From contig CAZWBW010000019.1 of NCBI GenBank assembly GCA_964632355.1, positions 1 through 35,780 of the forward strand: a stretch of 35,780 bases of DNA. The letters are read 5' to 3'. How positions within the stretch are numbered: the first letter of the stretch is position 1; each line of letters begins with the position of its first letter. The notes under the pieces are model-generated. The model saw only the letters and a list, made by a program, of their open reading frames with translations. It searched no databases and was not told the DNA's origin. The position numbers were made by a program, and so were the translations under genes. This document shows, in pieces, positions 15,818-23,228 of this stretch. The DNA comes from JALOAP01 sp964632355. GTDB lineage: Bacteria > Chloroflexota > Dehalococcoidia > Tepidiformales > Tepidiformaceae.

Positions 15818-16243
15818 ATGGCGGAGGAACAGCTCGCTCTGACGGAAGACGGCGCGCGGGCGCTCCAGGAGGCGCAGAACTTCTGCTGGCGCGCGAACAT
15901 CGCGATCGTCGCGGCCGATCATGTGCTCGCGGGCGCGCTGCTGGTGCTTGCGGCCAACGGCGTGTCGAACCTGCCCACGAAGGACGAGCTCGAGCAGGCG
16001 CTCCAGGCCTCCCAGGGGCTGGGCGAGCCGGGCATGGCGAACCAGGTGATGTTCGGGTCGGCGGCGCGCGATGCGGTCTCGGCGACGGCCGCGGCCGTGC
16101 GCGAGGCGGGCGGGAACCGGATCGACGCCCGCCTGCTGGCGCTGGGCATCATCGATTCGGGCGAAGTGCACCCGATGTTCTATAGCGCGCTCGGCCGTTC
16201 GAAGCCGGAGCTCCGGGAACTGTTAGAGCCAGGAGCCAGTTAG
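15818..16243 (+). CDS. Stand-alone Clp N-domain-like protein
   Basis: 141 residues. LTEDGARALQEAQNFCWRAN and VAADHVLAGALLVL near the N-terminus and VSATAAAVREAGGNRIDARL later follow the two-repeat helical pattern of the Clp N-terminal (ClpA/ClpC) domain. No ATPase domain is attached. Lone Clp-N proteins may act as adaptors or decoys for Clp proteases; this is inference. The ATG at 15818 has TAGACT 9 nt upstream and no Shine-Dalgarno. It is divergent from the histidine kinase and overlaps the convergent Phd-like gene by 4 nt at the stops. Confidence 0.7.
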   Translation: MAEEQLALTEDGARALQEAQNFCWRANIAIVAADHVLAGALLVLAANGVSNLPTKDELEQALQASQGLGEPGMANQVMFGSAARDAVSATAAAVREAGGNRIDARLLALGIIDSGEVHPMFYSALGRSKPELRELLEPGAS

Positions 16244-16587
16244 TCCGGGAACTCCTCGCCGGCGAGCATCGCCAGGAATTCCTCTTCGCGTGCGAGTTCG
16301 TTCCACTCGTCGAAGGGTGCGCCACCGGCGGCGCGTGCACGGAGGAGCGACATCGCCGCCTCGGGCGACGCCACGGCCGCGGTATCCAGCGCATCGAAGC
16401 CGAGGCGCGAGCTGAACGGCGTGGGCGTCTCCGTGGAGTCCGCCTTTGCACGCTCCCCGGCGAGCTCCAGCCGGGCGATCACCTCGCCATCGCGTTCGAG
16501 CAGAACTTCGCCGCCGCGATTGAGGATGCCAAGCGCGGTGTCGAGCTCCCGCTGAAGTTCGTCGACAGTCAAATGAAGTCGTGCCAT
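16240..16587 (-). CDS. Phd/YefM antitoxin-like protein of unknown partner
   Basis: 115 residues. The N-terminal half, with LTVDELQRELDTALGILNRG and GEVLLERDGEVIARLEL, resembles the beta-hairpin DNA-binding fold of Phd/YefM-type antitoxins. The C-terminal half is helical and acidic (WNELAREEEFLAMLAGEEF), as expected for a toxin-binding tail. No toxin gene (PIN, RelE, Doc) is adjacent, so it may be an orphan or have another function. The ATG at 16587 has TACCAT 9 nt upstream. Confidence 0.6.
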   Translation of the reverse strand: MARLHLTVDELQRELDTALGILNRGGEVLLERDGEVIARLELAGERAKADSTETPTPFSSRLGFDALDTAAVASPEAAMSLLRARAAGGAPFDEWNELAREEEFLAMLAGEEFPD

Positions 16588-16651
16588 TGCACATCAATGG
16601 TAGCAGGCAAATGCGTGCGAGATGCGCCTGCGAGCGTTCCGGCGCGGCCTG

Positions 16652-17128
16652 TCATGCGGGCGGAATTCGAGCCTTCGGGTGGGCGTCGTATTCGGGCAGG
16701 TATGGCTTTATGTCCAGCACCGGCGTCCCATGGATGGCGTCGAGCCCGCGAACCCGGACCGCTGTCCCTTCGACGCCGAGGAGCTCCACCGCCGAGACGC
16801 CGAGATGGTTTGGGCGAAGCTGCGAGCGCGTGGCGAAGATGCCGTAGTCGTTGCCGGAAGGCATACGCAGCGTATCCGGGTGTTCTGGCGCGGTAGGTGC
16901 GAGGTCCATGTAGAAAACGACGATGACGTGACTAAACCCCCGGAGCCCCTTGAGCTTCGGCTCGTGCTCGGGAAGGATCTCGACGGTGCTTTCGACGCGC
17001 TCCCAGCCTTTCGGGCGCGGCCGGGCGACCTGGTTTCGCACGAAGCCGATTGGCCGGAGGGTGATTTCGCCCGGGGGCTCGGGGCGATCGAAGGGCTCGT
17101 CTTCGGCTTTGCGTTTGCGAAACCACAT
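16652..17128 (-). CDS. tRNA (adenine(37)-N6)-methyltransferase TrmO/TsaA family
   Basis: 158 residues. The C-terminal motif PNHLGVSAVELLGVEG, then GLDAIHGTPVLDIKPYLPEY, is diagnostic for the TsaA/YaeB/VirR (UPF0066) family. LRPIGFVRNQV at the N-terminus and the GFSHVIVVFYMD segment fit the beta barrel. E. coli TrmO uses S-adenosylmethionine to convert t6A37 into m6t6A37 in tRNA-Thr. Members lacking the extra C-terminal domain, as here, also occur. The ATG at 17128 has neither a Shine-Dalgarno nor a clear -10 hexamer. It lies next to a tRNA gene on the opposite strand, probably by chance. Confidence 0.85.
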   Translation of the reverse strand: MWFRKRKAEDEPFDRPEPPGEITLRPIGFVRNQVARPRPKGWERVESTVEILPEHEPKLKGLRGFSHVIVVFYMDLAPTAPEHPDTLRMPSGNDYGIFATRSQLRPNHLGVSAVELLGVEGTAVRVRGLDAIHGTPVLDIKPYLPEYDAHPKARIPPA

Positions 17129-17212
17129 GCCGCGAGCGTGCCCGGCGAACCCGGCGGGCGCAAGGGATTCCCGGGGCGACGCCAGTGCGCGAGTGGTACG
17201 CTAAAGGAGCAG

Positions 17213-17288
17213 GCCCCCGTAGCTCAGCGGATAGAGCTCCCGCCTTCTAAGCGGTCGGTCGCAGGTTCGAATCCTGCCGGGGGCGCCA
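17213..17288 (+). tRNA. tRNA-Arg (anticodon TCT) with encoded CCA
   Basis: A complete cloverleaf. Acceptor GCCCCCG (17213-17219) pairs with CGGGGGC (17278-17284). The D arm has GCTC/GAGC, the anticodon loop CTTCTAA gives anticodon TCT (codon AGA), and the T arm is GCAGG-TTCGAAT-CCTGC. Discriminator G is followed by an encoded CCA (17286-17288). TACGCT about 12 nt upstream is a possible -10 element. Confidence 0.95.
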
Positions 17289-17474
17289 TTACTCACCGCG
17301 AATCGAACGGCCCACGACCGCCCTCGGTGCGGATCGAACAGCCGGCGCTTCTGCGCAGGCCGCGGACGCATCGCGCCGGCGCTGCTTCCTCCATTCCCTC
17401 CGCCATCGCGTGCGCTTCATCCGGTCGTCGTGTTCAAGGCGTGCGGCTTCGACCCGTGCTTCGAGGTCATACAT
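17289..17474 (-). CDS. Small charged protein, hypothetical
   Basis: 61 residues. It starts with MYDLEARVEAARLEHDDRM and continues with an Arg/Trp/Lys-rich segment. No family is recognised. Support comes from GGGAGG about 6 nt upstream of the ATG at 17474 and a TAGGCT hexamer before it. Its stop directly abuts the tRNA 3' end on the other strand. It could be a small nucleic-acid-binding protein or a chance ORF; the good ribosome-binding site tips the balance. Confidence 0.45.
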   Translation of the reverse strand: MYDLEARVEAARLEHDDRMKRTRWRREWRKQRRRDASAACAEAPAVRSAPRAVVGRSIRGE

Positions 17475-17579
17475 CGCTTGCCTCCCAGCCTAACCTCCGT
17501 GCACCGTATGGCGGTGTTCCTAACCTGTCAATCGTGTTTAGCGGTGTTTTCGGCTTGCAGATCGCTCTACACTGGGGCC

Positions 17580-18137
17580 ATGGCCAACGACCCCGCCGCG
17601 GCCGAAGCAATTCTCGCCTTCCTCAACACCCTCGACGTCGACGCCGGCCAGGATGAGCTGGCTTCGGCGGACACGTTCGGTGCGTGGCTCAAGGAGCGCG
17701 CCGTCGACGTCGCGGATGGCATCGGCAACGACGCGCTCCAGCGAGCGCGGGAACTCCGCGACGCGCTCCGGGCGCTGGCTCGCGCGAACCACGACAGCAC
17801 GACGAACACCGAAGCGTTCGCGGCGGTGAACCGGATCGCCGAATCGCTGCCGCTGGCACTCCGGTTCGCGGCCGATGGCCAAGCGGAGCTCGTCCCCCGG
17901 GTGGACGGACTGGATGGCTACCTCGCGGGGCTGCTGGCAAACGTGTTTCTTGCGATACGCGACGGGACGTGGACCCGCATCAAGATCTGCGCGGCCGACG
18001 ACTGCCAGTGGGCGTTCATCGATGCCTCGAAGAACCGCTCGCGGGCCTGGTGCTCGATGCGGATCTGTGGCAACCGGGCGAAGGTCCGGAACTACCAGCG
18101 CCGTCAGAAGGCGCGCCAAAAGGGGAACCAGCGATGA
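17580..18137 (+). CDS. CGNR zinc-finger (ABATE-domain) putative transcription regulator
   Basis: 185 residues. The N-terminal helical ABATE-like region includes FLNTLDVDAGQDELASADTF and ARELRDALRALARANHD. The C-terminal zinc finger is ICAADDCQWAFIDASKNRS, then WCSMRICGNRAKVRNY, with the CGNR motif. These stress-linked proteins are thought to be transcriptional regulators. The ATG at 17580 has TACACT 6 nt upstream and no Shine-Dalgarno. Its stop overlaps the ATG of the GNAT gene (ATGA), so the two form an operon. Confidence 0.9.
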   Translation: MANDPAAAEAILAFLNTLDVDAGQDELASADTFGAWLKERAVDVADGIGNDALQRARELRDALRALARANHDSTTNTEAFAAVNRIAESLPLALRFAADGQAELVPRVDGLDGYLAGLLANVFLAIRDGTWTRIKICAADDCQWAFIDASKNRSRAWCSMRICGNRAKVRNYQRRQKARQKGNQR

Positions 18138-18709
18138 GCCAGTCACCCGGGATCGGGGTCCATCCGCTCACACCGGACCGCTGGCCCGACCTCGAAGCGG
18201 TGTTCGGCGAGCGCGGCGCATCCGGGGGTTGCTGGTGCATGTGGTGGCGCCAGTCGAACCGGGAGTACCAGGCGAATCACGGCGAACCGAACCGGCGGGC
18301 GTTCCAGGGGATCGTCGCATCGGGACGTGTGCCGGGGCTGCTCGCATACGTCGATGGCCAGCCGGCCGGGTGGTGTGCGGTCGCGCCTCGCGACGAGTAC
18401 ACGCGCGTACAGTCGTCGCGGACTGTGAAACCGATCGACGACCAGCCAGCATGGGCTATCGTGTGCTTCTTCACCCACCGGAAATACCGGTCGCGCGGGC
18501 TGGCGAAGGTGCTTCTGCAGGCGGCCGTCGAACACGCGGTCGCGAACGGCGCGCGAATTGTCGAGGGCTACCCGGTTGACCCGCAGAGCGAACGGATCAG
18601 CGCGAGCGACGGGTTCCACGGGTTCGTGTCGACGTTTCGTGCGGCGGGCTTCCAGGAGGTCGCGCGCCACAAGGAATCGCGGCCGATCATGCGGTACTAC
18701 GCGCGTTAG
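18134..18709 (+). CDS. GNAT-family N-acetyltransferase
   Basis: 191 residues. The acetyl-CoA site motif is HRKYRSRGLAKVLLQAAVEH (about 115-134), followed by GARIVEGYPVDP and a C-terminal FRAAGFQEVARHKESRPIMR, typical of GNAT enzymes. The N-terminus has a Cys/Trp-rich segment GGCWCMWWRQ seen in a subset of actinobacterial and Chloroflexota GNATs. The substrate is unknown. It starts at an ATG overlapping the stop of the CGNR gene. On the opposite strand the frame of the alpha/beta hydrolase stays open through the whole gene, which is discussed separately. Confidence 0.88.
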   Translation: MSQSPGIGVHPLTPDRWPDLEAVFGERGASGGCWCMWWRQSNREYQANHGEPNRRAFQGIVASGRVPGLLAYVDGQPAGWCAVAPRDEYTRVQSSRTVKPIDDQPAWAIVCFFTHRKYRSRGLAKVLLQAAVEHAVANGARIVEGYPVDPQSERISASDGFHGFVSTFRAAGFQEVARHKESRPIMRYYAR

Positions 18710-19862
18710 CGCGCAGGCCTGTTCGAGCAGCCGTTCGAGGAAGACCTTCGAGCGCGACTCGTACGCCGCCGGGTCGGCATTCCACGCGAGGAGGTGGCCG
18801 ACTCCCGGCATCCGCACGTACTCCACGAGGTCGGGGAGTCGCCGGGCGAACGCATCGCTGACCTGGATCGGCACATCGCGGTCGTCGTCGCCGTGGAAGA
18901 GCAGGATGGGCACCTTGAATTCGTTCGCGCGGCCCAGGTAGTCGAAGGACTCCCAATCGACGCCAACGAGGCGGGCAGCGGTAAGCAGAATCCGGCGCCG
19001 CTGCGGACCGAGGCCGGCGAGAGCCGCCTGGTGCTCAACGGCGCCGCGAAGGTCCAGCATCGGCGAGTCGAGGATGACGCCGGCCACGAGGTCTCGGAGT
19101 TCGGACCGCAGCAGGAAGCTCATGACGATGGAGCCGCCCATGCTGAACCCGGCGAGTACCACCCGGCGGGCGCCGCGTTCGTGTGCGAACCGAACCGCCG
19201 CCTCGAGATCGCGCCATTCTGTGACGCCATAGGTATACCTCCCCGCGGGGTCGGCGGGCACGTCTTCACAGCCGCGGTAGGTGATGGCGAGCATGGGTAG
19301 TCCGAGGCTGCGGCCCACCGGCATGAGCCGCAGCGCCTCGCCCCGCCACGAACTCTTGCCGTGCACGAAGATGAGGCAGGTGTCGCGTTCGCCCGGCACG
19401 TACCAGGCCGGGATCGGGGCGAGCTCGCCCGGGAGGCGAACGTCTTCGAACTGTATGCCGTGAGCGACCAACGGGTCGCGAGGGAAGGCGTATAGGTCGA
19501 GCCGAACCCCGTTCGCCGCCCCGGAGTTCGCCGGCTACCGGGATGAGCTCGAACTCGTCGCCACCGGGGGTATCAAGCCTGCGCACGTGCGCATAGCCGT
19601 CCTCCCATTCGAGGCCGTAGAGGACTCCGGCCGGGACCGCGCGGGATCGGCTGCGACTGCGCGCGTCCCGCCGCTTTCGGCGGCGTGAGCGAAGCGTGAC
19701 CCGGCCCTCGCCTACGTGGACCACTTCGTAGTCGTAGACGCGGTTGAACCGGCGAACGGTGAAGGCTGCGGCGAACGTAACACGAAGGGGAAAGACCACC
19801 AGGACAAGGAGAGCAGCGACGAACGCGATCCCGATGGCCGCGGTCGAAGCAAGCAGGACCAC
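18706..19862 (-). pseudogene. Membrane-anchored alpha/beta hydrolase, frameshifted
   Basis: Two overlapping frames together make one known architecture. From a GTG at 19862 come a transmembrane helix, a beta domain ending LYGLEWEDGYAHVRRLDTPG, and then, after a +1/-1 shift in a G-rich stretch near 19505-19530, VRLDLYAFPRDPLVAHG and a complete hydrolase. Nucleophile motif GFSMGGS, acid HGDDDRDVP and catalytic His in PGVGHLLAW are intact. One extra G in the G-run would explain the shift. At the 3' end the catalytic frame runs past the expected end antisense through the GNAT gene to 18143; a TAA in another frame at 18708-18706 is where I place the end. Either two sequencing indels or a recently broken gene explains this. 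The start lies 6 nt after the FmdB-like gene, so they share an operon. Confidence 0.7.
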
Positions 19863-19868
19863 TTTCGG

Positions 19869-20162
19869 TTACTCCGGGGGCAACTCCTTCGCGAGCTCCT
19901 CGTAGCGCCGGGCGTACCTGCCGACGTCCGGTTCGGGCCCCATCACCGCGTCGATCTCCTTGCCGTACTTCGCCTCGGCCTCGGCGATCTTGTCGGCCAT
20001 GGTGAGGTGGCGAGCGAAGGGGGAGACGACCCGCCGCATCTGGTGTCCCGGTTCGTCACCCGCCCGTGGGCACACCGGCGGGTCGATCTCATCGCGAATC
20101 GCGCGCGTAAAGACCTCGTCGCGGGCACCGCATAGGACGCATTGGAACTCGTAAAGCGGCAT
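19869..20162 (-). CDS. FmdB-type zinc-ribbon protein with atypical second knuckle
   Basis: 97 residues. MPLYEFQCVLCGARDEVF is a standard FmdB-family start with the first CxxC (C8, C11). The second knuckle is not CxxC: only one Cys, in VCPRAGDEPGHQM, is present, with a His as a possible fourth ligand. A charged helical tail follows. The function of this family is poorly known (regulatory zinc ribbon). The ATG at 20162 has TAATCT 7 nt upstream, a leaderless pattern. The hydrolase gene follows after 6 nt. Confidence 0.8.
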   Translation of the reverse strand: MPLYEFQCVLCGARDEVFTRAIRDEIDPPVCPRAGDEPGHQMRRVVSPFARHLTMADKIAEAEAKYGKEIDAVMGPEPDVGRYARRYEELAKELPPE

Positions 20163-20265
20163 GCGCGGAAGATTACCACAGAAATTTCAACACTGTATTG
20201 GGCTAACCACCGTCTAGGGGAACTCCCCAATGGGAGGGTGTGGCCACCCGAACTAGCCTTTGGTC

Positions 20266-20538
20266 ATGCTCTACTCCGGTGTGGCTGTCGTGTGTGCGTG
20301 GTGTGGGGTTTCGCTTCGGCAGGGCCCCGGAGACCGGGTTTCCCACGGCGTATGTGCTGACTGCTCCATGCGCTTCCTGGGTGACACGCGAAGCGTCGTG
20401 CCGGCAGGGCGTAGCGAACGCCGCCGGTGCCGGTGGATCGCGCTGTTGTGGGCAACCTTCACGCCGGTGGTTATCGCCAGCGCCATCTTCCACTGGACGA
20501 ACCGGACCAAAGGACGGGAGGCACCACCTCCCGAGTAG
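20266..20538 (+). CDS. Small zinc-ribbon protein with C-terminal membrane helix
   Basis: 90 residues. An N-terminal four-Cys cluster (VCAWCGVSLRQ and HGVCADCSMRFL) resembles the small Cys motif often found downstream of PAS domains. A basic segment and a hydrophobic helix IALLWATFTPVVIASAIF near the C-terminus follow, suggesting a tail-anchored membrane protein. The function is unknown. The ATG at 20266 has TAGCCT 6 nt upstream; a TTG at 20260 is an alternative. A hairpin terminator follows the gene. Confidence 0.65.
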   Translation: MLYSGVAVVCAWCGVSLRQGPGDRVSHGVCADCSMRFLGDTRSVVPAGRSERRRCRWIALLWATFTPVVIASAIFHWTNRTKGREAPPPE

Positions 20539-20561
20539 CTCGAGCAGGGTCCATGTTCCGT

Positions 20562-20599
20562 GCTGAACCCCGGCGTCCCCCCGGCCGGCGCGGTTCAGC
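20562..20599. repeat. Inverted repeat in convergent intergenic region
   Basis: GCTGAACC (20562-20569) and GGTTCAGC (20592-20599) are perfect 8-nt inverted arms around a GC-rich loop. The repeat lies just upstream of a stronger terminator hairpin and may be part of a tandem terminator. Confidence 0.4.
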
Positions 20600-20610
20600 C
20601 GAGAACGACG

Positions 20611-20642
20611 ATGGCCCGGGCAATGCCCGGGCCATTCGTTTT
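20611..20642 (+). terminator. Rho-independent terminator between convergent genes
   Basis: A perfect 11-bp stem ATGGCCCGGGC / GCCCGGGCCAT with an AAT loop (20611-20635) is followed by TCGTTTT. It ends the zinc-ribbon gene on the plus strand, and the symmetric stem may also stop minus-strand transcripts of the DUF362 gene. Confidence 0.75.
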
Positions 20643-20661
20643 GCGTTGCCGGTTCGAACAG

Positions 20662-21786
20662 CTAGTACTGCTTGAACAGCCGCCCCCACTCGGTATCCAG
20701 CATCTTGGAGATGCGGCGCTTGCCGAACAGGGGGTACCAGTACCAGTTGTGGTAGAAGTTGCTCGCGGCGTAGCTCCACGGGACGAGCGGCGTCCGCAGC
20801 AGGAACTTTTCGAAGCGGTGGAGCGGGCCCCAGTAAATCTGCTTCTGGCCCCAGCTCGCGAAGGTGTCTTCGTCGCCGCGGAAGCCGAAGTTGATGCCGC
20901 TGATGTCGAGGCCTTCGACCATGATCTCGGATGGGTTGCCCACACCGAGCCCGTGTTCGTGCGCGAGGCGAATGAACGGGATGCTCATCGGGTCGAAGCC
21001 CATCATCTTCGCGGCGACCGCATCGATAGCGACCTGGTCGGAGCTCGCGAGGATGACGTTCTTGACGTGCGGCCGCATGGCACGCGGGCCCGGGCCGTCG
21101 CCGGCAATCGTGCCGTCCATCACCGCGAAGATGCCCGTGTGAATCTCCTGCTGGATGCGCAGGAGGTCGACCAGCGTTTCGTGGATGACCGAATGCGTCC
21201 AGTGGCGGCGGTTGTTCAGGAGGCCGCCGAACGCGTTCTTCATCGCCCCCGTCATGGTCGTGAAGACGTGCGTCTTCAGGGTGGGCATGTGGACGATGTT
21301 CGTGCCGAGGAACATCTCCGGGATTTCGATGCCGTCGGGGAAGATGTCGTGCAGCACGAGCATCTCGCCCTTGGGGGCGTAGGGCACCCAACGGGCCTCG
21401 GGGTCCTGCAGGTGCACGCTACGCAGGCGGTGCTTCCGGAGCACGCGGTCGTGCTTGTTGCCCTTTTCCCCTTCGTGCGAATCGACAACGACGGTCCCGT
21501 TCTGCACGGGGACGAGCTGCTGGTACCCGGCGTTCTTGAGCGCCGAGATCACCCCGTCGAGCTGCCACGGGCTGGTACTGCAGCCCGGGTAGTAGTGCTG
21601 CCAGCTGATGTTGATCTTCAGCAGCGTCTCGCTCGACTTCGGGAGGTGTTGCTCGAAGTGGGCGAGCTTCATCACCCGCTCGAAGTCATCGAGGACGGTG
21701 TTGGCACTGGTGTAGATGACGGAAACGAGAGGCTCGCGGGTTGGGGGCGCCGCGGCCGCTGGGGTCGCACTGGTCTCGAGCGTCAT
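20662..21786 (-). CDS. DUF362 domain protein
   Basis: 374 residues. Typical DUF362 segments are LLKINISWQHYYPGCSTSPW near residue 55, NIVHMPTLKTHVFTTMTGAM, NAFGGLLNNRRHWTHS and GDGPGPRAMRPHVKNVILAS with the AIDAVAAKMMGF helix. No ferredoxin-type Cys cluster is attached. The family has no agreed function, though some members are linked to iron-sulfur proteins. The ATG at 21786 has TACACT 6 nt upstream and no Shine-Dalgarno, a leaderless pattern. The N-terminal 15 residues are Ala/Pro-rich and may not be conserved. Confidence 0.9.
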   Translation of the reverse strand: MTLETSATPAAAAPPTREPLVSVIYTSANTVLDDFERVMKLAHFEQHLPKSSETLLKINISWQHYYPGCSTSPWQLDGVISALKNAGYQQLVPVQNGTVVVDSHEGEKGNKHDRVLRKHRLRSVHLQDPEARWVPYAPKGEMLVLHDIFPDGIEIPEMFLGTNIVHMPTLKTHVFTTMTGAMKNAFGGLLNNRRHWTHSVIHETLVDLLRIQQEIHTGIFAVMDGTIAGDGPGPRAMRPHVKNVILASSDQVAIDAVAAKMMGFDPMSIPFIRLAHEHGLGVGNPSEIMVEGLDISGINFGFRGDEDTFASWGQKQIYWGPLHRFEKFLLRTPLVPWSYAASNFYHNWYWYPLFGKRRISKMLDTEWGRLFKQY

Positions 21787-21856
21787 GACAGGAGTGTACC
21801 GTCCCGGGATAGACCTTCGCGTAAAACATCCGTGGCAGGGATATACCGCACCACAA

Positions 21857-23228
21857 TTACGCCGTGGGTTCGTCGGGCGGCTGCTCCTGCTGTGCGGCCT
21901 GTGCGGCGCGAGCGCGCTCCATCCGGTTGTTCTGCAGCATCAGCGAGAGGAGAAACGCCATTACGCCGAGGAGCGCAAAGAGCACCGCGACGCCGAAGAT
22001 GGCGAACGTCGCTCGGCTCAGCCCGTCGTCGCTGCTGCCCGAGCTGGTCTGGGTGCGGGGCGACGGCTGGGCGGTCGGCTGGGTGTCGCGGCGGGGCTGG
22101 GTCGGGGCTTCGGTGGGAGCGGCCGGCTGGCCTGCACCAACGGCCTCGCGGAATTCGCGTTCGAACCCGGCGAGGTCGAAGCCGTACACCTCTTCGAGCG
22201 CCCGGTCGAAGCGGGTGCCGCTCTTGATGGTCGCGAACAGGCGCGCGAACTCCTCCGGGCCGCCTTTCTCGACGAGGTAGCTGACCATGGCCCACGACTG
22301 GCCGTAGAAGACGCCGACCAGCGCCGGGTCGTTCGACGGCGTGCCGAGCTGGTTAAACGGGATGAGGCGATCGGCGCGGGCGGCGGCGAGGAANNNNNNN
22401 NNNGTTCCCGGGCGACGACTGCGCGAGCACCGCGGTCCACTCGTCGAGCCACGAGGGAAGCTTCGCGAGCGCGCCTTCGCCGGCCACCTCGTTGATGATG
22501 TGGCCGAGTTCGTGGCGCAACGTGTCGGTGCGGTCGGGCGAGCCACAGGGCACGGGGATCACGTAGACAATGTCGTTTGTGTGCTTCGTGCCACAGGTGA
22601 CGGTGGCGGCGTCGTACGTTTCGCCGCGGCCCTGCTGCGCCTGGCTCATCTCGTCTTCATCGGCGAAGAGGATGACCTTGACCGGGAGCTGCGTGAGTTC
22701 GATGCCCAGGAGCTGCTTGCCGATCCGTTCGTACGTCTCGGCGCCCGCGTCGAGGTAGGCTTCGGCGATATTCTGCCGGTCGCCGTGGTAGTAGACGCGC
22801 ATGAAGTCGTTTTCGACGGTTTGCCAGTCGCGGTTCGGCGGGAGGTGGATGTAGCGCTCTTCGGGCGTGATGGTGACCGAGCCGTCGGCGCCGGTGATCC
22901 GCCAGGTGTAGACGAATTCCGACCCGACAGGGATGAACGAACTGCCGGTGTTCGTATCGACGTTGATCTCGACGTTGACCGTGGTGCCGGGCGTGAACTC
23001 CTCGGGGCGGGCCAGCGCACTCGCGCTCCGGCCGACGAGCGAGTAACTCAGCACGACCTCGGTGATCTCCTGGTCGTCGCTGGCGGTGAGGCGAAACGAG
23101 AGCGAGCGAGGGTATTCCGAAACGACGGTCGAGGATTCGACCGTGGGTTCAGCGGAGGCCGCCGCGGGGAAGGCCAGCACGGCGAGCATCAGCACGAAGG
23201 CGATCGCCGGCAGCCCGGCACGGATCAT
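21857..23228 (-). CDS. Secreted/membrane metallopeptidase (peptidase MA-like, HELGH), interrupted by a ten-N gap
   Basis: A signal peptide (about 1-26, ending AAASA) is followed by a beta-sandwich region, then a gluzincin core with RHELGHIINEVAGEG and a downstream WLDEWTAVLAQ that should supply the third zinc ligand. After the gap come GVFYGQSWAMVSYLVEKGG and VYGFDLAGFEREFREAVG, as in peptidase-MA-like proteins. A Pro/Thr/Gln linker, one transmembrane helix and a short charged tail end the protein. The ten Ns (22394-22403) put the two halves in different frames; removing them joins PGN to FLAAAR in one frame, so the gene is probably intact. The ATG overlaps the prfB stop (ATGA), indicating coupling. 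Confidence 0.85.
22394..22403. other. Assembly gap (10 N) inside the metallopeptidase gene
   Basis: Ten Ns break the reading frame. Deleting them restores one continuous frame across the HELGH peptidase, so the true gap is close to zero or a multiple of three. Confidence 0.9.

Noticed and set aside
16240..16587. Toxin-antitoxin module
   Set aside because: Only a Phd-like protein is present; neither neighbour looks like a toxin.
20560..22227. 555-residue plus-strand ORF
   Set aside because: Antisense to the DUF362 gene and part of the metallopeptidase; no protein-like domain.
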